Positions 36,567 through 45,010 of a DNA stretch of 62,870 bases are shown in pieces. The notes under the pieces are model-generated. The model was given only the letters and a program-made list of their open reading frames with translations, did no database searches and was not told where the DNA came from. The translations under genes and the position numbers were made by a program. Each line of letters opens with the position of its first letter. Positions within the stretch are counted from its first letter, which is position 1. Source of the DNA: Albidovulum sp. bin36 (GTDB lineage Bacteria; Pseudomonadota; Alphaproteobacteria; Rhodobacterales; Rhodobacteraceae); assembly GCA_002238565.1 (NCBI GenBank), contig MPMP01000022.1:1-62870 (forward strand). Direction: 5' to 3'.

Positions 36567-38021
36567 TCAGTTCAGGACACGATCAAGCAGCGATTGATCA
36601 ACCTTATCTTCGATATGGCAGGGATGCCGCTCAATAAAGACGTCGCGCGCGACAATCCAAGGGTCTTCGTCCTTGCGCTGAAGGTTGGCGGCCGCACCCC
36701 ACCAGTTGAGACCTTGCCAGGACAACCGGAAGGCTAGGTAGTTCGCGAGCGCGCCGACGCTCACTCCTCGCTGCTTCGCCACTCGCCGGACTATATGTTG
36801 CAATCGCGGAGTCTTGTTGCTGGCCTGTGCTACGCAATCCTCCGCCAGTTCTTTCGCCTTGCCATCAAGCATCACGTCTCCCGCAAACAGGCTGGCCGCG
36901 ATCTCCTCGTCAGACTTTCGACGTTCGTCGGACGTCGCTTCCGCCTCAACCAACTCAAACATCTCTTCTTCGGGCCGCTGCGCTGCATGGAACACCTCGT
37001 GGAGCAGATCGAACGTCCAGCGGGCTTCGTGCTTCGATGTTTGCTTCAGCACGATCGCGTTTCGACCCTCGTAGCGCCAGCAAGCGCCGTGGAAAGTCCC
37101 TATTCCCCTGAGTGGGAGCACAACCACCCCAAGGTCCCACACCGTGTGAAGAACCGTGCGGAAATCATCCTTTCCCTCGCCGCGCGCCAAAATTTTCTTC
37201 CGCATTTCGCCTGGGTCGGTCGGAATTAACTCAATCGGGTAGCCGGCCATCCCCCTTATGGCCGCGACGGCCAAGTGATTCGCGTAGGTAGCAAAGAGTC
37301 CTGCGGCCTCCTCGTCGCGTCGCTTCGGCATCTTGAAACGTGCGGCAGATGCAGCCGCCAAAGGTGCGGGCAGCGCCTGAGCGCCGAAAATTTCGTCGCC
37401 CCTCCATCCGAAGACGCGCTCCAGCACGGCCGCCGCGTTCGCGGTAAGTCTCTGGTCGTTTGATTGATCCGGCACTTCGCCATCCGCGATGGCGGCATCC
37501 GCCGAAGACAGCAAGCGGCCTACCACGAATTCCCGATTCAGCCCCACCTGGCTGACCTTGGCGAGCAGCCCTTCGAAGCTATCTGGCACGACAGGAAGTA
37601 GAATTTCGTTTTCTATCCGAAGCTCTAGGGCGCGCGCGACCTGGCACAGCCGCTGGTAGCTTGCGGACGCATAGCGTTCCGCCTCGTATCGTTGGATCTG
37701 CTGTTCCTTGAGCTTTAGACGTTGCGCAAGCGCCCGTTGGCTAAGGCCTCCTGCGATTCGGGCCTTGATCAGGCCGTCCGCAAGTTCTTCGAACGAGCCT
37801 ACCGAGATGACCGATATTTTGGCTGACTTCAACTGCTCGTATTCTTCCAGCTCTTCCTGCAGGTCTGCCAGTTGGCTCTCCATGGCCTCTAGTTCGGCAC
37901 GCACGAGCCTAGGATGCACGTCTATCCGGCTGTACGACTTGGCATCGAATTCCTCGATTGCGTGGGTAAAGCAATGCGCCATCTTTCGCGTGATCCGGTA
38001 CTGTCGCTCGTTGGTAATCAT
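36567..38021 (-). CDS. XRE-type HTH plus ImmA/IrrE metallopeptidase-like protein
   Basis: This 484-residue protein has an N-terminal helical/coiled region. A Cro/C1-type helix-turn-helix follows near residues 90-130 (Q-R-A-L-A-Q-R-L-K with Q-Q-I-Q-R-Y-E). A C-terminal ImmA/IrrE-type domain has the zinc motif H-E-V-F-H near residue 342. Such proteins repress and, in some cases, cleave regulators, and often act as the antitoxin or control half of mobile modules. It overlaps the DUF6932 gene by four bases. The downstream zinc-ribbon gene follows after about 95 bases. It is more elaborate than the second HTH-ImmA protein at 39079-40167. Confidence 0.85.
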   Translation of the reverse strand: MITNERQYRITRKMAHCFTHAIEEFDAKSYSRIDVHPRLVRAELEAMESQLADLQEELEEYEQLKSAKISVISVGSFEELADGLIKARIAGGLSQRALAQRLKLKEQQIQRYEAERYASASYQRLCQVARALELRIENEILLPVVPDSFEGLLAKVSQVGLNREFVVGRLLSSADAAIADGEVPDQSNDQRLTANAAAVLERVFGWRGDEIFGAQALPAPLAAASAARFKMPKRRDEEAAGLFATYANHLAVAAIRGMAGYPIELIPTDPGEMRKKILARGEGKDDFRTVLHTVWDLGVVVLPLRGIGTFHGACWRYEGRNAIVLKQTSKHEARWTFDLLHEVFHAAQRPEEEMFELVEAEATSDERRKSDEEIAASLFAGDVMLDGKAKELAEDCVAQASNKTPRLQHIVRRVAKQRGVSVGALANYLAFRLSWQGLNWWGAAANLQRKDEDPWIVARDVFIERHPCHIEDKVDQSLLDRVLN

Positions 38022-38461
38022 GGCAAACTCCCCAGATCGATCAGCACGACGCCTTTCTCGACGCCGTTGCGGTCTGTCTTAAAGAAGTCCCGAAAGAGTA
38101 CTCCCTGCGCGGCCTGTGCCGATGCCGGGAATAGGTCTCCGAGATATTTGGCTTTCAACGCCGTTCGCGGGTGATTCATGTCGAGAAGCACGGGATCCAA
38201 TCGGTTCAGATCTACACCTGCTGTTTCCCATGTGGCGTCGTAGTCCCCCGGCAGCGCCTTCGCCGTAACGAAACTGCCGTCCTGCAGCAGTTCCTTGCAT
38301 CCCGCTGCTGCCAAGTTGCGGCACGCTGTCAGCAGAGCTCCGATTAGCCGCTCGCGGTGGGTGTTGCCACCAAAGTGACCAACGACATCGCACCAGCTGG
38401 CATCGTGGATGCCTGGTGGGAGGTAGCCGGTCTTGGGGTCAAGGTCTGGTATCACGAACAC
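38018..38461 (-). CDS. DUF6932-like protein (nucleotidyltransferase-like)
   Basis: This 147-residue protein begins with D-P-K-T-G-Y-L-P-P-G-I-H. It has a central L-Q-D-G-S-F-V-T-A-K followed by P-G-D-Y-D-A-T-W (about 62-80) and ends with D-R-N-G-V-E-K-G-V-V-L-I-D-L. This is the pattern I recall for DUF6932, which resembles minimal nucleotidyltransferases (the D-G-S and D-Y-D residues could be the active site). As first gene of an operon with an HTH-ImmA protein it may be the toxin-like half of an addiction or defence pair (inference). Confidence 0.72.
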   Translation of the reverse strand: MFVIPDLDPKTGYLPPGIHDASWCDVVGHFGGNTHRERLIGALLTACRNLAAAGCKELLQDGSFVTAKALPGDYDATWETAGVDLNRLDPVLLDMNHPRTALKAKYLGDLFPASAQAAQGVLFRDFFKTDRNGVEKGVVLIDLGSLP

Positions 38462-38528
38462 AACAATATTGTTGCGTTCGTGTCATGTCAAGTCAATTTA
38501 GGACCAGCGTGGCTACCGAGCCCCAATA

Positions 38529-38770
38529 TCACGAAAGCGCGCCCATTCTATCTGTCGATGGCCTCTCTAACGATAAGGCCACGCGGTTCGATGCGCCCGA
38601 CAGAGTTTTGGCGTCGGGCAGTTTGATGCGATCGTCCTTGACGTATTCCAAGCGCAGGAACTGGATTTCCGATGGCCGGCGGCCCGCGAGCGGCAACAGA
38701 CGGAATGCGGCGACCGCCGAGGGCATCTCGGTCTCGTCCTCGCGGAGGACGGCAAGCCGAAAACGAGGTC
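38529..38770 (-). pseudogene. Tyrosine recombinase (integrase) core remnant
   Basis: About 80 codons read A-V-A-A-F-R-L-L-P-L-A-G-R-R-P-S-E-I-Q, then L-R-L-E-Y-V and L-P-D-A-K-T. This is the first catalytic Arg region of phage-type integrases (usually L-T-G-x-R-x-x-E-I). No His-x-x-Arg box or Tyr follows. It lies beside the DUF6932 operon and suggests that the flanking modules arrived on an integrative element. Confidence 0.6.
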
Positions 38771-39022
38771 AGTCAAGGCTGTAACGTTGATTCAATCCGC
38801 TTGCGGGCCGAAGACAGACGCCCCCGCCTATTCCGGCCTAAAAAGCGAGGAATATTGCGGCGCGTCAATCAATTTGAGACTTCCGTGACAATCAGGATGA
38901 GACGGGGAAGCCGGCGGCCCGGAAAGAACGAATTCGGAGCGGTAATTGTCTCGATCTCCAAGTCGGAACATGGGTTCGCCCGTCGACATGGGGATGCCCG
39001 GACACCTGTTCAATCCTCTCAA

Positions 39023-39057
39023 TTGACAAACAATGCTCCAATATGGTAATTTGTCAA
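39023..39057 (+). promoter_or_regulatory. Promoter with inverted-repeat operator before the HTH-ImmA gene
   Basis: TTGACAAA (39023-39030) and TTTGTCAA (39050-39057) form an exact 8-bp inverted repeat. The left arm contains a -35-like TTGACA, and an AT-rich -10-like sequence lies 17-18 bases on. The repeat ends 22 bases before the start, fitting autorepression by the HTH protein. Confidence 0.5.
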
Positions 39058-39078
39058 CCGGTGCGAGGGATGTTCAAA

Positions 39079-40167
39079 ATGACGGTAGGTCAACGAATTA
39101 GAGTATCCCGACGGGCCAGCGGCCAATCTCTCCGCGAACTGGAAGCCAGAATCGACAACCGCGTGACGGCACAGGCGATCAGCAAGTACGAGCGCGGCGA
39201 GTCCGTGCCCAGTTCCGGTGTGCTCATCGCGCTGGCCGACGCCCTCGATGTACCGATCGACTACCTGGCCAGCGACAGCGACATTCGCCTCGATGTCGTC
39301 GATTTCCGAAAGAAGCGGTTCGCCAGTCGCCGCGAGGAAGCGCAGGTGGAAGCCAAGGTACTGCACCTGCTGGAACGATATCTCGCGGTAGAGGAGAATC
39401 TGGGGTTGCGCACCGTCGCATGGGACATGCCTCGCGAAGCACCCTGGCCGGTGCTGCGCGACCCTGCCGAAGCGGAACAGGCCGCACTCGGAATGCGAGC
39501 GCACTGGGGTCTGGGCCAGGATCCGATCCCTAACCTTGTCGATCTCCTGGAGGAGCGTGGAATCAAGGTTCTCGCGATGAGTCTTTCCAACATCGACGGG
39601 CTCTTGGCGCAAGTGCGTGGCGACGACAAGGGCGTTGCGTCGGTTGTCGTCGTGAACTGCGACGATTGGGGCGAACGACAGCGCTTCACGCTTGCGCATG
39701 AGCTCGGCCACATGGCCCTCGCACCGGCAGCGAAGATTGACAAAGAGAAAGCCGCGCATCGCTTCGCCGGCGCGTTCCTGATACCGGCCGAGAGGCTGCG
39801 GTTCGAGATCGGGAAACACCGAAGTGCCGTCGGATGGGGAGAGCTCTTCGATCTAAAGCGCATTTTCGGCGTGAGCGTTCAGGCGCTCACCTACCGCTGC
39901 AAGGATCTCGGGATCTTTGGCGCGCCGCTCGTACGGCAGCTGTTCAACGAGTTCACCCGTCGCGGATGGCGGAGTCGGCCACACAAGGAGCCGGCGGCCA
40001 TGCCCGGCGAGCGGCCCATGCGGTTTGAGCGCCTGTGTTTCCGCGCCCTCTCGGAGGGGGCGATCTCTGAAGCCAAGGCCGCGGAACTGCTCGGCTACTC
40101 GGTTCGTGAGCTCAACCGCCGCATGGATGAACCCCCGAGCTTGGAGGCGGAATTTGCAGGAGCATGA
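39079..40167 (+). CDS. XRE-type HTH plus ImmA/IrrE protein, antitoxin-like partner of PIN
   Basis: This 362-residue protein has an N-terminal helix-turn-helix (S-L-R-E-L-E-A-R-I ... A-I-S-K-Y-E-R-G-E, about 15-45), a linker, and an ImmA/IrrE domain with H-E-L-G-H near residue 207. The ATG at 39079 with GAGGGA upstream is preferred to ATG 39070. Its stop overlaps the PIN gene start by four bases. This COG2856-type HTH-peptidase plus PIN pair is a common toxin-antitoxin-like module. Here the regulator is intact and the PIN gene is broken. Expression is probably self-controlled through the inverted repeat at 39023-39057. Confidence 0.87.
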   Translation: MTVGQRIRVSRRASGQSLRELEARIDNRVTAQAISKYERGESVPSSGVLIALADALDVPIDYLASDSDIRLDVVDFRKKRFASRREEAQVEAKVLHLLERYLAVEENLGLRTVAWDMPREAPWPVLRDPAEAEQAALGMRAHWGLGQDPIPNLVDLLEERGIKVLAMSLSNIDGLLAQVRGDDKGVASVVVVNCDDWGERQRFTLAHELGHMALAPAAKIDKEKAAHRFAGAFLIPAERLRFEIGKHRSAVGWGELFDLKRIFGVSVQALTYRCKDLGIFGAPLVRQLFNEFTRRGWRSRPHKEPAAMPGERPMRFERLCFRALSEGAISEAKAAELLGYSVRELNRRMDEPPSLEAEFAGA

Positions 40168-40466
40168 CTGTTGCGAAGATCTTAGTGTCCGACACCTCTG
40201 TGCTGGTCGACCCTGAACGCGGGATCCTTGTCGAAGCCGCCTTCCGGCCTCCGTTCGAGTTCGCCGTCCCCGACTTGCTTTACGACCGGGACTCAGGGAG
40301 CATGGCGGGCCGGAATTGGTCGGTGTGGAGCTCTGCGTCTAGGAACTGGATGGCGATGCCGGCAACCCAAGGCGGAGATCCGCAAGCGGCTTCTCGCATA
40401 TTCCGTTCGCTGACCGATCACTGTAGTTCTCTGCTGAGAGTGCATCTCAAATTTTTTGAAGCCTGA
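40164..40466 (+). pseudogene. PIN-domain toxin, frameshifted
   Basis: The first 42 codons are a good PIN start: V-S-D-T-S-V-L-V-D with the first catalytic Asp, then P-F-E-F-A-V-P-D-L-L-Y. Near 40287 the reading is lost. The alternative frame continues with E-H-G-G-P-E-L-V-G-V and then meets a TAG. The later acidic residues of a PIN nuclease are absent. It was translationally coupled to the HTH-ImmA gene (ATGA overlap). The product, if made, would be a misfolded peptide of 100 residues. Confidence 0.7.
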
Positions 40467-40894
40467 GTTTCCGGGCCTCTAGTTTCCTGTCGAGCGAACC
40501 GACGGAGCCAGCTAGCAATTTCAGAGATTTTCCCGTTTTACGGCGCGGCATCTTATTATTCCTATCATTTTCTAGCACGACTACGGCGCAAGCAAGTACT
40601 GGCGAGAGGGCGATGAAAGGCCTAGAGGGCGGGCCTCGACGGCGCCGAGCGCAATTTGCGCGACCGCTCGCACGGCTGCGGCGACTTCCCGCTGGACCGC
40701 AAGCTGGAGATCGTGGGCGGAGCTTCTCGCCGAGCGCGGCGAGCATGATCGGCCGATACGACCCCCGACGCGAGCGGAAATCTGGCGAATGTCGGCGGAG
40801 TGTCCATTCCGCGGCCACGCCGCATTAATGGAGCGTACGGCTTGGCCGGGAGGCGCAAATGTTCCAACCCGACTAAGTCGGTTGTTGAGCGGCG
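40467..40894. other. Intergenic, decayed sequence
   Basis: GC-rich, with stop-ridden Arg/Ala-rich frames on both strands and no domain I can name. It may include transposase debris, but no motif is clear. Confidence 0.35.
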
Positions 40895-41195
40895 CGCAAA
40901 ATTGACCCGCTTTTGCGGGAATCGGTGTCCAAAATTGACCCGCCTTCCCGGAAGCAAATCGCTCATTCTCGCGACCGTTTCATGGTTGGCGGGAGAATCA
41001 GAGGATGCTGGCAGTGGAAACAATTGCAAAGATTCGCAGGAAACATCTTGGAGAAGGAAAGTCGATCCGTTCAACGGCCCGGGAGCTCGGCATCTCGCGC
41101 AATACGGTTCGCAAGGTGTTGCGCGACGGGAAGGCGGAGCGCCGCTATGACCGATCGGACAAACAGCCCCGGCCGAAGCTGGACGGCTTCAGCAG
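40895..41195 (+). mobile_element. IS21-family left end with truncated istA
   Basis: The motif AAAATTGACCCGC occurs twice (40898-40910 and 40931-40943), the tandem repeats typical of IS21 ends. From ATG 41005 the translation gives I-R-R-K-H-L-G-E-G-K-S-I-R-S-T-A-R with G-I-S-R-N-T-V-R-K-V-L-R, the N-terminal HTH of IstA. The reading stops resembling IstA after about 60 codons. The integrase core, istB and the right end are missing. Confidence 0.72.
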
Positions 41196-41553
41196 ATGCA
41201 ATACATCAGCCAATGGTGACAACAATCTGCAGGATCTAATGAACTACTCAAGGGCCTTGCCAGTTTCCGGCTATGCTGCAGAGAGCGAAGGGCTGGGGCG
41301 GGATGCTCCCGCACTAACGCCGGAACTTCTGCTCTTCGGGCCTTTGGAAAAGGTGAACTTCGCGCGCAACGCCAAGGATCGATCGCAAAAACTTAGGATC
41401 ATCGGAACGACGAATGCTGACCGGTTCCCTGATTTCGAATTCGCAATGCTGATGCGTCGCTGCAAAACAAGCTGACTTTTCCTACGACGGAATGGAATCG
41501 GCGTGGTTTTGGTATACGAGACCAATGTCAGTGCTTCAGGGGAGGGGGAATCA
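41196..41553. other. Junction between IS21 remnant and ATPase gene, nothing recognised
   Basis: About 350 bases contain no domain. They probably include the promoter for the ATPase-nuclease pair, as no other start region is available. Confidence 0.35.
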
Positions 41554-42621
41554 GTGATCAAGTCTCTCATGCTCAAGAACTTTACGGCCTTCAAAAAGGC
41601 CGACCTGAAATTCGCCAAAGGTCTCAATGTAATCGTAGGCGCAAATGGAACGGGCAAAACGCATCTCTTGAAGCTTCCCTATGCTATCATGGCAATGAGC
41701 GCCGAGGAAGGCAGGAAGTGCCACGCGCCGCCGACCAAGACGATATTGCGGTCCCGGATTGCCGATAAGATCGCCAGAGTTTTCCGTCCGGAAGACCGTT
41801 TGGGCCGTCTTGTATCCCGCCAACCAGGACGCAGCAGTTGCGAAATTCAAATGAACTTCATACAGCCCGGGGAATCCTTGGCTTTTGGGTTTTCCTCGCT
41901 CGCGAAATCCGATGTCGTCGTCGAAAGGACTTTCCCCAAGTGGCATGATAATCCACCGGTATTCTTCCCCGCTCGAGAACTAATGACCCTCTATCCGGGA
42001 TTTGTACCGCTTTATGAGACTCGTCACTTGGAATTCGACGAAACTTGGCGAGATACCTGCCTGCTGCTCGGCGCGCCGGCGTTGAAAGGACCGCGAGAAG
42101 CAACCACCTCCAGTTTGATTGGGCCTCTTGAAAATCAACTCGGCGGACGGGTTGTGCTGGATGCCAACGGTCGCTTCTATTTGAAGCCGTTCAATTCGAG
42201 CAATATGGAGATGCCGCTTGTCGCAGAAGGATGGCGCAAGCTCGCCATGCTTGTTCGGCTGGTCTCCACCGGCTCCTTGCTAGACAAGGGATGCCTGTTT
42301 TGGGACCAGCCGGAAGCCAATCTCGACCCGAGATCGATTCGTGAAATCGCAAAGGCGATCCTCGGCATGTGTGAGGCGGGTGTTCAGGTCTTTGCGGCCA
42401 CGCACAGCCTGTTTCTACTGCGGGAGTTCGAAGTCCTACTCAAGGGTGAATTCGACAAAGTGGAACAATGTTATTTCGCGCTGCGCCAAAGTGATGATGG
42501 CGTAGATGTATCCCAAGCAGACGATATCGGGGATGTCGACCCGCTGCTGCTGTTGGACGAAGAGTTGCATCAGTCGGACCGTTTCGTTGATTGTTTCATG
42601 CCGAGTACGGATCCCTGTTGA
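41554..42621 (+). CDS. AAA/SMC-type ATPase paired with a nuclease-like gene
   Basis: This 355-residue ATPase has Walker A G-A-N-G-T-G-K-T-H near 33-41, an L-V-A-E-G-W-R-K-L-A signature near 217 in place of the ABC motif, Walker B L-F-W-D-Q-P-E-A-N (Q replaces the usual E after D) and the switch A-T-H-S near 288. The GTG at 41554 has GGAGGGGG upstream; a frame to 41503 lacks conserved character. The stop overlaps the next gene start (TGATG). In two-gene ATPase-nuclease systems the ATPase gates the nuclease. Here it is intact and its partner is not. The D-Q-P Walker B is a noteworthy departure but occurs in related proteins. Confidence 0.82.
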   Translation: MIKSLMLKNFTAFKKADLKFAKGLNVIVGANGTGKTHLLKLPYAIMAMSAEEGRKCHAPPTKTILRSRIADKIARVFRPEDRLGRLVSRQPGRSSCEIQMNFIQPGESLAFGFSSLAKSDVVVERTFPKWHDNPPVFFPARELMTLYPGFVPLYETRHLEFDETWRDTCLLLGAPALKGPREATTSSLIGPLENQLGGRVVLDANGRFYLKPFNSSNMEMPLVAEGWRKLAMLVRLVSTGSLLDKGCLFWDQPEANLDPRSIREIAKAILGMCEAGVQVFAATHSLFLLREFEVLLKGEFDKVEQCYFALRQSDDGVDVSQADDIGDVDPLLLLDEELHQSDRFVDCFMPSTDPC

Positions 42622-43136
42622 TGACAACGATAGCGGAAGAGGCTCTCACGTTCAGTTTTTCGGATAGTTGCCAAGCCAGCAAATATGATGACTGGTCGTT
42701 CTATCGCAATCAATTTCAACCTGTCGCGAATGGCTGCAAGGCCATCGATATCCTTTGCGTTGAAGGCAATGTATCGTGGCTGATCTAGGTCAAAGACTAC
42801 CGGCAGCATCGTCGCACCGAAGCGATCGATATTGCCGATGAACTGGCAATTAAGGTGGGAGATACCTTGGCAGGGTTGGTATCGTCGGCAAAAGTGGCAA
42901 ATGACGCAGACGAGCGTCGGCGTGCCCGACAATCCTTGGCAAATATACGCCGATGGCGAGTTGTACTTCACTTGGAACAATCGGCCATCTCATCGAGACT
43001 AAGGCCAATCGTAATCGACCCAGCCAAGTTGTTATTGAAACTTAGGACAAAAAAGTTGAAGGCAATTGACGCTCATCCAATTATTTGTAATCGAGCCGGA
43101 CTTCATAAAAGTCCAATTCCTTGGACCGTCCAATAG
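42621..43136 (+). pseudogene. PD-(D/E)xK-like nuclease interrupted by an amber codon
   Basis: A 171-residue frame starts at ATG 42621 (one-base overlap with the ATPase stop) and continues to 43136 with a single in-frame TAG at 42786-42788. Before it the translation reads A-I-D-I-L-C-V-E-G-N-V-S-W-L-I, after it V-K-D-Y-R-Q-H-R. A Glu at the stop would complete D-x12-E-x-K, the PD-(D/E)xK catalytic motif (D43, E56, K58). GAG to TAG is one base change. The remainder is open and reads like an intact helical C-terminus. Either the nuclease is freshly dead or TAG is read through. Confidence 0.7.
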
Positions 43137-43173
43137 TGCCCCCGCCTTGAGGTGCGATGAGACCTTCTCGTCG

Positions 43174-43326
43174 GGTATCTGAAATCCAAAAAGCTAGCGA
43201 ACACGCTATTCGATGCCGTCGACGACGTGAGGGAAGGCGTGTTGGAAGCGTGAACCGAGTTCTCCGGGCAGCCCGACAGAATCGCCTCGATCATGACGAG
43301 GGAATGGGCGGTCCTCCCGGCTAGGT
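43174..43326 (+). pseudogene. IS630-family transposase C-terminal remnant
   Basis: The translation has Y-L-K-S-K-K-L-A-N-T-L-F-D, a TGA, then D-R-I-A-S-I-M-T-R-E-W-A. This is the tail of IS630/Tc1-type transposases following the DDE core, which is missing. Confidence 0.6.
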
Positions 43327-43339
43327 GGATGGTTTTAAA

Positions 43340-44310
43340 GTTGTATTTGTATTACCTAATTTGCGGTGGATTGAGTCGGCGGTGGCATGGGCAACGAGCA
43401 GGGCGCTCTCCTGCCAGCCGCGCAGCGCGGTAACCTGATCGCCGGCGAAGTGGAACGGCCCGTCGCCGCGGCGAAGCTCCGCAGCGGCCTCGGGATTGCT
43501 GCGCTGCCATCAGCCTTTCCTGAATGGAACGTTGACCCAGGCGCGAGAAATTCCGCATTCCATTTCGCCAGCATACGCCGGATGAAGCGATTCACCTTGC
43601 GCTAGTGCCGAATTTAGGCGTTCCGCCGCTGTCATGGCCGAATATCGCCGACCAGGCTCGCGGTTCCAGATATAGGCGCCGACAAGAACTCCCTTGTGCC
43701 GATGATAGCCATTGCTGGGATACCAGATCTGCGCGATATCGGTATCGGTCCAGGAAATACCGCCGTAGATTGCCGAGTCGTCCTCCCAGAATCGGCGTTT
43801 CGCTTGGAACGCCACTTTCACCGCCTCCATGAAATCAAGGGACTCGAGCGTACTTTGGGTGGATGCGGAAAAGTCGTTCGGGATATCCTTCGGCACGGGT
43901 GACGGGATCGTGCAGATTGAGTAATCTGCAAGCGCTGCATGTTCGGCGCCGTCCTTCCCGCGATAGACAACTCTGACCCCGTCTCCCTGATGTCGAATTT
44001 CACTTCGATCTCGCCCGACCGCAGTCCGGCGTGTATTTACGGGCCTTGGTAGCCTGCTCTATTCGCTCCGGCATAGCTGTAATCTTCCTGCGGCCTTCGA
44101 AATTCTTGAGCATTTCCCGCGCTCACTCCTTGTCTTCGGCGGTAAGCTCGGTATCCAGCGCGCCCGGATTCACAGCTTTGGCCAGAAGCTCCGACATGTA
44201 CCCGCGCATGTCGGCCAACACCCGCCGGCTGCCCATTCGCTGTAAATAAGCGCTGAACGCGGTCCGGCTGTTCCGGTATCCGGGCGGCATGGAGAAGCAA
44301 AGCCTGATTC
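43340..44310 (-). pseudogene. Flavin-dependent amine oxidase, broken by several frameshifts
   Basis: The longest piece (43510-43896) reads F-W-E-D-D-S-A-I-Y-G-G-I-S-W-T-D and Q-I-W-Y-P-S-N-G-Y-H, then G-A-Y-I-W-N. Downstream in another frame comes H-F-A-G-D-Q-V-T-A-L-R-G-W-Q-E-S-A, the C-terminal FAD motif of monoamine oxidases. Upstream pieces (44037-44310) read M-R-G-Y-M-S-E-L-L-A-K. The N-terminal dinucleotide-binding domain is missing. At least three frame changes separate the parts, so no enzyme can be made. Confidence 0.72.
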
Positions 44311-44476
44311 GCCGCGCCCTAACCTCGCCCGCCGGCATCGAAGCGCGTCCGCCCCTCCGGCCAGGCGATGCTCGGGATCCCGGTTTCCGACCCGTCCGGT
44401 TCCGGCCTCGGCCGGGCTGGCGGAGGAGTTCGAGCTCGTGCCGGTCCTCGACCTCGGGGCCCGGCGGATCTTCTCT

Positions 44477-44750
44477 AGAAGGGCCGGCTTCGGTTCAGAA
44501 ACTCCAGACCAAATTACACGCGAAAGCGAAGGAAGTACCCGACTCTCGCTTCTACGCTCTCGCCGAAAAGGTGTGGCGCGAGGACTTCCTCGCCGCAGCC
44601 TGGGCGCTGGTCCTCCGAAACGGAGGAGCGGCCGGGGTTGACGGCGAGACCTTTGAGGACATCGAGGCGACGGGCGCGGCGAAATGGCTCAATGATCGCA
44701 TTTGCGCTCGACTAGGAGCGGGATCGATCCGAGATGCTGAACTTCACTGA
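44477..44750 (+). pseudogene. Group II intron reverse transcriptase, N-terminal remnant
   Basis: The frame reads V-Q-K-L-Q-T-K-L-H-A-K-A-K-E, then R-F-Y-A-L-A-E-K-V-W-R-E-D and G-A-A-G-V-D-G-E-T-F-E-D-I-E. This is the well-known start of bacterial group II intron maturases. It breaks off after about 75 recognisable codons. No YADD box, maturase domain or intron RNA core follows. Confidence 0.75.
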
Positions 44751-45010
44751 ACATATCCTTTTTTCCTTCCGAATGAAGAACTCCAAGCCACCGCCCCGGT
44801 CTCCAAGTCGGCTCCTGCCTGTCTATATCCTGCTGACAGGAGGATCGTGTACAAGGATATGAGTTCGCGCCCTGAAGTGGGTCGGCACGGTGGCAACTCC
44901 GGCATGGAGCAGGGATCATTTGGACTATTCCCCCAACGGCAGATGGATTAGTGCGTGAGCTACGCCGGTGTTTGAAGCAGGCTATTTGAGGCAAGGCACG
45001 GAAAGCAGGG

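Noticed and set aside
39823..39863. A minus-strand gene inside the HTH-ImmA region (39019-39863)
   Set aside because: It is a shadow frame of the plus-strand gene, which has clear HTH and H-E-L-G-H motifs.
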